A stretch of DNA of 10,618 nt from Spirochaetota bacterium (GTDB lineage: Bacteria > Spirochaetota > JAGLSM01 > JAKPMW01), in NCBI GenBank assembly GCA_029548715.1, contig JAKPMW010000354.1, positions 1 through 10,618 on the forward strand. The letters run 5' to 3'. The notes under the pieces are model-generated. The model ran no database searches and was not told where the DNA came from. It saw only the letters and a program-made list of their open reading frames with translations. The translations under genes and the position numbers were made by a program. This document shows positions 1 to 5,887 of the stretch, one piece after another (position 1 is the first letter of the stretch; each line of letters begins with the position of its first letter).

Positions 1-725
1 GACCAGGGAAGACGAGACTGTCCCGACACCCTGCGCGGCTTCGAGGATCTCGCGATACGGGAGATCAAGCGTCAGGCCGGCGTGATAGAGGCCAAGCGCC
101 GAGATGCGACGCAGGGCGGCAGCCATAATGTCCCTGAATGAAGGTTGTCGTGTGATCTTGCGCCGCACCTGGATGCGCAATGGGTGAGGAGCGAGAGCAC
201 CAGCGAAGTGCCCCCATCCTGTGGCTCCGCCCCGGTCATGAAGTCAGCCAGCTTCCCGGCAGTGATGGAAGGTTCGGGCATTCCCGGCTGCCAGACCTGA
301 CGCTCTTTGCCGCTAATGACGATCTTGGCAATCGTAAAGCGGGCTTGTCTTTGGCCAATCCCGTCGTCGGCCAGTTCGCGCATCGCACTGGCAAAGAGCG
401 CGGCATAGCGGACCGCTTCGCCAAAGAGCAGGACGCCAAAGCAGAGTTCGTTTCCGGTCCGCGCACCCGGCACGAGAACAAACGGGTGCGGGGCGCGGTC
501 GTGTGCCTCGAAGAGACGGCCCTCGAGCGCGACCGGTGTTTCGAAAAGATAGGAATAGAGGCACTCGGCGCGCCGCGGACAGGCTGCACAATCCGCCAGG
601 GACATTGTACAGCACAGACGCCGTACGGCGTACCCGAGTGCCCCCCGAATGGTAAACAAGGGCCAATCCATGGACATGAGCGCTACTTCAAAAACAAGCC
701 GAAAGTCCAGCCGCAGCACCGGCAT
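1..725 (-). pseudogene. cas6: Cas6-family CRISPR pre-crRNA endoribonuclease, frameshifted and cut by the left window edge
   Basis: Cas6 proteins cleave CRISPR repeat transcripts to give guide RNAs. The call rests on the pattern of the PF10040 Cas6 family: an N-terminal strand (PVLRLDFRLVFE), then RGALGYAVRR, a cysteine cluster (CAACPRRAEC) and YSYLFETP. The frame is intact from the start down to about position 185. Below that, the first frame gives a cysteine/serine-rich tail unlike the family, while the neighbouring frame continues as expected (PLRIQVRRKI, then LGLYHAGLTLDLPY) to the window edge. One extra G in the GGG run at 182-184 would join the two frames, so there is a one-base deletion or a sequencing error. 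I place the start at 725 because MPVLRLDF matches how the family begins; ATG at 764 (after GGGCGGGA) and 803 are alternatives. The family call is fairly sure; whether the gene is truly broken is not. No array or other cas gene lies in the window. Confidence 0.8.
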
Positions 726-860
726 GACACCCAGTTGTCCAAGTTGTGCTGCCCGCTCTTCCATCAGTCCCGCCCTAAAGATGCTTGCGCATGATCGTAT
801 CATACCAAGTTGGATTTGCCTACTTCTTTTTTCTGTATTTATAATCGCGGAAATATCCGG

Positions 861-1334
861 CTACCAGATCAGGCTCTGACCGCTCTCTTCCCGTAAGCGA
901 TCCTCAAGATTGCCCACAGACGTCCTGCCGCCAAACTCGGAAATGATTTTGTCATCATAGTCATCCGCTATGACAGCCACGCTTCGCAAGGCAAACAAAA
1001 ATTCATCACAGTCCATGTGGATCCCACCCAGGAGCTTGTGTCTGAAGATGATCAGATTGTCCTCGATGCAAAAAGCGCCGAAATGGATCGCATTGTTGAG
1101 CTGAAGAAGTTTACGGAAAAGCTTTTCATCCATTCTGGCACCATTTACAACAACTGAAAACACATGAACGCATTCCTCGCCACTGCTCAGGACTTCAGTT
1201 TCAACATAGACAATGGCGCTTCCATTGAACAGATAGATCATCCCGTCATCCGTGATACTGTACTCAAGCCCACTTTCTTCCAGGTACTTTTTGATTCTGT
1301 TGATTGATTCTGTCGCAACTTTTTTCCGTGGCAT
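861..1334 (-). CDS. YbjN/CesT-like (type III secretion chaperone fold) small protein
   Basis: A soluble 157-residue protein. The N-terminal helix (about residues 5-22, ESINRIKKYLEESGLEYS) is followed by strands (MIYLFNGSAIVYVETEV, VHVFSVVV), then LFRKLLQLNNAIHFGAF, a strand pair (DNLIIFRHKL), and a closing helix with ALRSVAVIADDYDDKIISEFGG. This order and the 'LNN..FGAF / FRH / ADDYDD.....FGG' pattern are typical of YbjN and T3SS-chaperone-like proteins, which bind peptides or partner proteins. The start at 1334 follows an AGGGGG ribosome site about 7 bases upstream; an in-frame ATG at 1457 would add an unconvincing low-complexity leader. It is transcribed towards cas6 (start about 135 bp beyond its stop) and divergently from the vWA gene across 271 bp, so it may belong to either unit. 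Its substrate is unknown. The fold call is from pattern recognition only. Confidence 0.7.
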   Translation of the reverse strand: MPRKKVATESINRIKKYLEESGLEYSITDDGMIYLFNGSAIVYVETEVLSSGEECVHVFSVVVNGARMDEKLFRKLLQLNNAIHFGAFCIEDNLIIFRHKLLGGIHMDCDEFLFALRSVAVIADDYDDKIISEFGGRTSVGNLEDRLREESGQSLIW

Positions 1335-1514
1335 ACAAGCCCCCTGCATTTTTGTCCCGGAACGATTCCGGCTGGGGGATGATACGTTGACCGGAGCGGC
1401 AACATTGCACCAATTATTTTTCTTTTTTGAAACGGGACGCCTGAGCGGCACGTACAATACGGTGCAGGGCAGACAGCGGCTTGCCTGAATTGCTTGACCG
1501 GAATGACGTCGAGT

Positions 1515-1543
1515 TTGCCCGGAATATTTTTTTCAAATATCAT
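1515..1543 (+). promoter_or_regulatory. Possible sigma70-type promoter for the vWA gene
   Basis: TTGCCC at 1515-1520 (4 of 6 matches to the -35 consensus) is followed after 17 bases by TATCAT at 1538-1543 (5 of 6 to the -10), within AT-rich sequence, about 60 bases before the vWA start codon. The rest of the 271-bp divergent gap (1335-1605) shows no convincing promoter for the leftward gene and no clear operator or terminator. Confidence 0.35.
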
Positions 1544-1605
1544 TTTGCAATCTGTAGCATTGTGTATGCTGATGTATCTGGCCAACCAGACCGAAGGAGC
1601 ATTTC

Positions 1606-2496
1606 ATGAAACGTGCCTGCATCTCCCTTGCCATCGTACTCTGCCTCATTCCCGGCATGCTGCTTCACGCCAAGTCTTCAAATCCCATCGTTTCGGTTTT
1701 CGAGTCGATCGTCGATTTTTTCGGAGACAACATCAAAAAATCGGCCCAGTCCATTGAGAACATGTTTTCCATCAACTGTGTCGTGGCTTTTGACGTCTCC
1801 GGTTCGATGCAGGCCTACTTCCAGAACGTCAAGCAAAACGCCGAAGAGTTTGTCCAGATTTTTACCGAACGCGACAACCTGATCTTCGCCACCTTCCATG
1901 AAACGGTGGACATCCTGCACAATGGTCCGGCGACACGGCACAGCATGAGCATTTTGCGAACCAAGATCGCCCAAAGCCAGCCATTCGGAGCCTGGACGGA
2001 TATCGAGCAGGCCGTCAATTCTGCCAAAACATTGTTGTCCGGTATGGAAAAAGAGTATCCCGGCCGTCTGCCGATCCTGGTCTTTGTCAGTGACGGCATC
2101 GATGATCCAAATCCCGCGACAAGGAGACTGGAGAAACGGAATCTCGGCAGCTATGCGCGGAGCATGGCGTTCGGAAAAGGTTGGCAGGTCTATGATATCG
2201 GTGACGGGAATTTCGGCCAGGGGCTGACCAACGATGCACAGCGGGCCCGGGCCATTTCGGATCTCGATGTCAGCTCGAGCATCAATACCCGCATCACCGT
2301 CTCGTACATCCTGCACATTGTCCTGTTGATCCTGTTCATCATCCTGCTTGTGATCCTCTTCAGGCTGGCCCGAAAAAAGTACCCCCGGGCCGCCAGAATC
2401 GGCCTTATTCTTTCGATTGTGCTCTGCGGCCTCTTCTTGCATCATGTTCTTGGAATCATCCAGTGGGTGGCCGCCGTCATCATCAGCATCTTTTGA
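1606..2496 (+). CDS. Exported, membrane-anchored von Willebrand factor A (vWA) domain protein
   Basis: A 296-residue protein. Residues 1-22 form a signal peptide (MKRAC, hydrophobic core, ending LLHA). The vWA domain spans about 56-225 and has a complete metal-ion adhesion site: DVSGS at 63-67, T131 in TDIEQAV, and D163 in FVSDGIDD. Two C-terminal membrane segments follow, about 233-253 and 265-292, separated by RLARKKYPRAAR. By the positive-inside rule the vWA domain faces the periplasm and the basic loop faces the cytoplasm. vWA domains bind protein partners through the metal ion; here the likely role is a sensor or assembly platform at the inner membrane. AAGGAG at 1594-1599 fits the start. 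The downstream membrane-protein gene begins 11 bp after the stop, so the two are probably co-transcribed. The partner is unknown; the missing MoxR-type neighbour argues against the usual MoxR/vWA pair, though a different AAA+ gene lies further on. Confidence 0.85.
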   Translation: MKRACISLAIVLCLIPGMLLHAKSSNPIVSVFESIVDFFGDNIKKSAQSIENMFSINCVVAFDVSGSMQAYFQNVKQNAEEFVQIFTERDNLIFATFHETVDILHNGPATRHSMSILRTKIAQSQPFGAWTDIEQAVNSAKTLLSGMEKEYPGRLPILVFVSDGIDDPNPATRRLEKRNLGSYARSMAFGKGWQVYDIGDGNFGQGLTNDAQRARAISDLDVSSSINTRITVSYILHIVLLILFIILLVILFRLARKKYPRAARIGLILSIVLCGLFLHHVLGIIQWVAAVIISIF

Positions 2497-2507
2497 AAGG
2501 ACCATGA

Positions 2508-3035
2508 ATGAAACATCCCGGGGCCAACGAGCTTTTTGTCTGGCTTGAATCCAACGGACTCTCATCGGCCCTGGCAAATGCCAGGATGGCGTATCAAAAG
2601 ACCGGCGACTCCGAGACAGCACTCGATGCCCTCCTGGTCAGCCTTGATCCATCCCTCGAAACCGGGATCCAGAAACGCATTGTCCGGCGGTATGCCAAAA
2701 AAAAACGGTCCAGGGATTCCATGACTCCAGCCAACCCGGACCGGGCTCAACACCTTGAAGTCGAGTATCTTGACCGGCCCGAGCCCGTCACCTCCGCACG
2801 CTCCGAACCTGCCACTATCCCCGTGGACGAATCAGTCCTTCCCGAAATGCCCCGGACTGCAGGCAAAACACGTTCCTGGTTGCGTCGCTTGGTCATCGAG
2901 GGAGTCGGCTCCCTGGTCATTCTGGCGACCACGATGTCGATATTCGGGTCCATGACCCACGGCAATTCAGCGATCTCGCTCATCGCCGGACTGGCGATCA
3001 CGGGACTCTGCTGGGGGGCCGTCCTCAGGGAGTAG
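2508..3035 (+). CDS. Small membrane protein with N-terminal helical module and two transmembrane helices
   Basis: A 175-residue protein that I do not recognise as a named family. Residues 5-62 look like a small helical bundle (NELFVWLESNGL... LVSLDPSL... RIVRRYAKKK). Residues 63-120 are a low-complexity linker rich in P, S, E and R. Two membrane helices lie at about 129-147 and 154-173. The basic KTRSWLRR stretch just before the first helix suggests that both ends are cytoplasmic. The first motif (NELFVWLESNG) closely resembles the N-terminus of the large membrane protein encoded convergently (DELVVWLEQAG), which suggests shared ancestry or a shared partner. GAAAGGA at 2495-2501 overlaps the vWA stop codon and sits 6 bases before ATG 2508; the nearby ATG at 2504 is out of frame. 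Co-transcription with the vWA gene is likely. Its last 11 bp overlap the 3' end of the opposite-strand gene. Confidence 0.8.
   Translation: MKHPGANELFVWLESNGLSSALANARMAYQKTGDSETALDALLVSLDPSLETGIQKRIVRRYAKKKRSRDSMTPANPDRAQHLEVEYLDRPEPVTSARSEPATIPVDESVLPEMPRTAGKTRSWLRRLVIEGVGSLVILATTMSIFGSMTHGNSAISLIAGLAITGLCWGAVLRE
2697..2705 (+). repeat. Run of nine A residues inside the small membrane-protein gene
   Basis: This A9 run encodes the lysines after RRYA, at the end of the helical module and before the linker. Loss of one A would lead to a stop at 2722-2724, and gain of one A to a stop within about 20 codons. Either removes both membrane helices and leaves a soluble N-terminal module. Whether slippage happens cannot be told from the sequence. 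Confidence 0.6.
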
Positions 3036-4431
3036 TGTCGCCCGACAGGGCCTCCCGGATCTCGATCCAGGGTCTGAAGATGGCCAGGATTCCCAGCAGT
3101 GTCAGGCTGACCGGCCAGAATACAAATGCCAATATTCCCAAGCCGAGGGCCAGAAACGGATTGCTCTCGCGCAGACTCTCGAGAATCCGGTTGAGTGTTG
3201 AAATCGCAAGACCGATTGTCAGGATAATAAAACCGGCAGTAGCCAGAATTGCCAGGCCGGTGCTTTTTGAGGCAATCCCGTAGATTCCGAGCGCAAGGAG
3301 TCCCGGTTCGAGGAGGGCCAGCAGAATCCAGACTGGAAGCTGTCTCCGTTGTTCGTCACGTCTGAACTGCTCACGCAGCACCAGGGTCCGATGAAAAATC
3401 TCCCTGCCGTCAAGAAGGACCCTGACCTCGGGATCCGTATTCTGGCCGGCCAAGGCATGACTGGCCTCCGCGGTCCAGCCGGAAAAAACCTCCTGTCCGT
3501 CCTGCAGGATGCTGACCAATCCCGGAATCCCGTTGGATGATGTCACTTCGATCACAGTCCGGTGGACCCTGACAGTGGCTTGCGGAGCCGCAAGGCTGAG
3601 GCTGCAGCGTACCTCGATCGGGTCCAGTCCCGCCGCCAGAAGCCGCAGGGGAAAAACCGGGCTATCCGGATTAAAGCGCCCGGATCGCGAAGTCTCCCTG
3701 GCCCTCTCCTTGATTATCGCGACAAAGTCTGTTCCCCGTAAAAAAGAAACAACAAGTTGATCGCCATCAATCCGGCACGAACCATCCATGTCATGGGCCA
3801 CGGCTTTGAAATCATGGATTGGTTCGGTACTGACATGGGGCACTATCGGAACACGCAGAACCACTGCATCCGACCGGTCTTTGATACGGTCAACCGCCCC
3901 GCAATCGATGACTGCATTGGACCTGCATTTGATCGAGATAATCCGGTACCCGACATGCAGACTGACCGTGCTGCCGTTGACAACCAGGCTGATTTTGATG
4001 ATGCCGGTCGAGCCTGACGCGAGCACAAGCGGTAGCCCGTATTCACGCCGTCCGGAATGCAAAAAGATACCCGGGCTGTCAAGACAGACCGGTGGCGTGC
4101 CGTCCTTCCCCCTGTAGCGCACGACAAGTCTGGCCTCGACATCGTGATCATCGGGCACAATCAGCGTTCCGAGATCGGCCATCCCGTCCGCAAAGACCAC
4201 TGTCTTGTTCCTGTACGCAAGACTGTATTCCAGGGGGGCAGTTTGCACGGAGACATCCGGCACGGCGAGACGGCGCAGGAGTTCATCGGCCAGAAATCCG
4301 GCCGCAGCCTGCTTCTGCTTTTCGTCCATCTGCGCAGTGCCCGACAGACAGGCCTGCGTCATCCGAGCAAGATCGGGATATCCTGCCTGTTCAAGCCAGA
4401 CAACCAATTCATCCAGTACCTGTTTGGCCAT
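3025..4431 (-). CDS. Large membrane protein: N-terminal helical module, beta-rich middle, C-terminal transmembrane helices
   Basis: A 468-residue protein with no family that I can name. Residues 1-57 are helical (VLDELVVWLEQAGYPDLARM through ELLRRLA) and share the 'EL-VWLE--G' motif with the small membrane protein. About 60-345 looks beta-rich, with short alternating hydrophobic stretches such as ARLVVRYRGK, IIKISLVVNG and TVRVHRTVIEV, possibly several Ig-like units. C-terminal membrane segments lie at about 365-388, 391-413 and 424-453; the last is long and might be two. There is no signal peptide, and the basic stretch before the first segment (REQFRRDEQRRQ) predicts a cytoplasmic beta-rich part. 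It starts 19 bp after the kinase stop, with a weak GGGCGGGA ribosome site, so kinase and membrane protein probably form one transcript. A kinase substrate or membrane anchor is a guess from that context. Confidence 0.82.
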   Translation of the reverse strand: MAKQVLDELVVWLEQAGYPDLARMTQACLSGTAQMDEKQKQAAAGFLADELLRRLAVPDVSVQTAPLEYSLAYRNKTVVFADGMADLGTLIVPDDHDVEARLVVRYRGKDGTPPVCLDSPGIFLHSGRREYGLPLVLASGSTGIIKISLVVNGSTVSLHVGYRIISIKCRSNAVIDCGAVDRIKDRSDAVVLRVPIVPHVSTEPIHDFKAVAHDMDGSCRIDGDQLVVSFLRGTDFVAIIKERARETSRSGRFNPDSPVFPLRLLAAGLDPIEVRCSLSLAAPQATVRVHRTVIEVTSSNGIPGLVSILQDGQEVFSGWTAEASHALAGQNTDPEVRVLLDGREIFHRTLVLREQFRRDEQRRQLPVWILLALLEPGLLALGIYGIASKSTGLAILATAGFIILTIGLAISTLNRILESLRESNPFLALGLGILAFVFWPVSLTLLGILAIFRPWIEIREALSGDTTP

Positions 4432-4450
4432 TGTCCCGCCCGGCTTTCAT

Positions 4451-5743
4451 TTATTCGTCAAACAACCCGCGCAAAAATTCTGACCGGTTGTTTTTGATGT
4501 ATTCGACAACCTCTTCTTTGGTTGTGTACTTGCCCAAAAATGCGGGTTTGCCCTCGAGAACGTAGATGGCCCGATAGACACGGCGCTCCGGAATCTGCTC
4601 GCTTTCGACAGCATCCCTCAGCCTTGTCCCGAACGGAAAGAGATCAGGATGTTTTTTTGAAACAGCATTGATCCAGTTGCCGATTTCGTCGCGCACCAGA
4701 TACTTGTCGGCTTCTTCGGGATGGGCCCGCATGACCGCGGCCATCTGGCGGAGTGTCCGGACCTCCTGCCGCCCGAAAGGAAAGGGCGGGCTGACCTCGA
4801 GATCGACAAGATCGACCTCTTGCATGGAAGTGCCCGTCTCGGGCCGGGAAACATGCCCGCCTTCCACCCAGGAGAGCATCTCTTCGCAGCCATATCTGCG
4901 CGAGACTTCCTTGACAAGGAGTCCATTGACAAGGTTGCGAAAATCCTGGTCGAACTTTTCCGGAACCGGAATCACCTCGCTGCAGATCATCCGGTTGACA
5001 TCCTCCAGACTCATGTTTTCGAAGGGATGCCGTCCGCAGGCCATTTCAAGCAGGCTGATCCCGGCACTGAAATAATCCGACGCCTCTTCATATTTCCGTG
5101 AACTGACGAGTTCGGGAGCCGAGTAGAGATGGGTCATGCGAACAGTCGTCCGTCTCGAACGCTGTTCCTCGATGGCTGCGATCCCGAAATCGGCGAGAAC
5201 AGGGCTCGTCTGCTGCTTGTCCATCCAGAAGATATTGGAGGGTTTGACATCCTTGTGCCAGCAATGGTTTTGGTGCAGGTGTTGCAGCCCCTCAGCCAGA
5301 ACCTTGACTACAAGACGCAATTTCTTGATCGGCCAGCCCTTCCCGTCACGTCCGCAGGCATCAGCCAATGTGCCCCCGAGGCAGAGTGGCTGCACCTCGT
5401 AGACAACATCCCCAATCATCCCGCAATCCAGAATCGGGAGGAGTGATGCATGCCGGATCTTCTGCAGTTTCCGGAGAATGGCAAGCGTCTGGGGTCCAGA
5501 ATTTCTGTCATATATTTTTATGACGACCTTTTCACCCTTGGCGTCCTTGCCGGCATAGAGGGTGGATTGCCCGCTTGACTGGACACCCTCGATCTCGTCC
5601 TCGAGGGCTTTTTCGATCCGGATGCCGTCACCAATGGTCTGGCCGCGATAGTCAAGAATCGTTTCCTTTTTGGCTCGAAGGACCTTGGTCTCACGGAGAT
5701 CTCCCTTGATGACTCTGGTCTTCCGCTGATCATTGTTTTCCAT
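4451..5743 (-). CDS. Ser/Thr protein kinase (Hanks type, non-RD) with unusual N- and C-terminal extensions
   Basis: A 430-residue cytoplasmic kinase. Catalytic marks: VVIKIYD with ATP-anchoring K76, HKDVKPSN at 163-170 with catalytic D165, K167 and N170, DFG at 185-187, and YSAPEL with the APE-type site at 209-211. The arginine of the usual HRD is lysine, so this is a non-RD kinase and may not need activation-loop phosphorylation. The glycine-rich loop (about 53-65, GVQSSGQSTLYAG) is poor. The first 25 residues carry two T-x-V motifs, KTRVI (T9) and ETKVL (T19), a form seen in phosphothreonine sites read by FHA domains. Residues about 325-430 are a helical C-terminal region (HPEEADKYL, DEIGNWINAV, TTKEEVVEYI) that I do not recognise. 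No membrane segment is seen. Start 5743 follows a purine-rich GGAGGAAGGG stretch; an upstream ATG at 5833 lies within the promoter/operator region. It is transcribed divergently from the helical-protein operon. Confidence 0.93.
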   Translation of the reverse strand: MENNDQRKTRVIKGDLRETKVLRAKKETILDYRGQTIGDGIRIEKALEDEIEGVQSSGQSTLYAGKDAKGEKVVIKIYDRNSGPQTLAILRKLQKIRHASLLPILDCGMIGDVVYEVQPLCLGGTLADACGRDGKGWPIKKLRLVVKVLAEGLQHLHQNHCWHKDVKPSNIFWMDKQQTSPVLADFGIAAIEEQRSRRTTVRMTHLYSAPELVSSRKYEEASDYFSAGISLLEMACGRHPFENMSLEDVNRMICSEVIPVPEKFDQDFRNLVNGLLVKEVSRRYGCEEMLSWVEGGHVSRPETGTSMQEVDLVDLEVSPPFPFGRQEVRTLRQMAAVMRAHPEEADKYLVRDEIGNWINAVSKKHPDLFPFGTRLRDAVESEQIPERRVYRAIYVLEGKPAFLGKYTTKEEVVEYIKNNRSEFLRGLFDE

Positions 5744-5810
5744 GGCAGCCCTGCCCTTCCTCCGGTCCGAGTTGCAAATTCTCGATCCACCGATCAATGA
5801 TACTACGATC

Positions 5811-5839
5811 TTGCTTTCGAAAGTATTGCGCAATACAAT
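5811..5839 (+). promoter_or_regulatory. Probable sigma70-type promoter of the helical protein/AAA+/radical SAM operon
   Basis: TTGCTT at 5811-5816, a 17-base spacer, and TACAAT at 5834-5839 (5 of 6 to the -10 consensus). Transcription would start near 5846, leaving a leader of about 42 bases with a strong ribosome site (AGGGGGGAAG, 5874-5883) before ATG 5888. No equally good promoter is seen for the leftward kinase gene. Confidence 0.5.
5814..5836. promoter_or_regulatory. Two abutting perfect palindromes in the divergent promoter (candidate operator)
   Basis: CTTTCGAAAG (10 bp, 5814-5823) and GTATTGCGCAATAC (14 bp, 5823-5836) share one base. Both are perfect inverted repeats. Their centres are 11 bp apart, about one helical turn, and they fill the spacer of the predicted promoter. 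A dimeric repressor bound here would block RNA polymerase and could control both divergent units. No obvious DNA-binding regulator gene is present in the window. Confidence 0.5.
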
Positions 5840-5887
5840 GGTGGTTCATTTCGTACCATCCTCAAACACGTTCAGGGGGGAAGATTC

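Noticed and set aside
72..180. Out-of-frame C-terminal tail of the cas6 reading frame
   Set aside because: Its Cys/Ser/Arg-rich translation is unlike Cas6, while the neighbouring frame continues the family pattern through the same stretch.
180..794. Rightward 204-residue open frame opposite cas6
   Set aside because: It is antisense to clear Cas6 coding sequence and its translation has no domain-like pattern or good ribosome site.
799..804. TATGAT (minus strand) as a cas6 -10 box
   Set aside because: No -35-like hexamer lies 16-18 bases upstream, so it could be chance.
836..860. Possible terminator hairpin after the YbjN-like gene
   Set aside because: Only a 4-bp stem (CGGA/TCCG) without a following U run.
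1335..1457. N-terminal extension of the YbjN-like gene to ATG 1457
   Set aside because: The extra 41 residues lack family resemblance, and a good ribosome site precedes the ATG at 1334.
1678..2622. Leftward 314-residue open frame opposite the vWA gene
   Set aside because: It is a shadow of the vWA and small membrane-protein genes; the sense frame has a complete MIDAS, signal peptide and ribosome site.
5744..5833. N-terminal extension of the kinase to ATG 5833
   Set aside because: This start lies within the palindrome/promoter region and adds no kinase-like sequence; ATG 5743 follows a purine-rich ribosome site.
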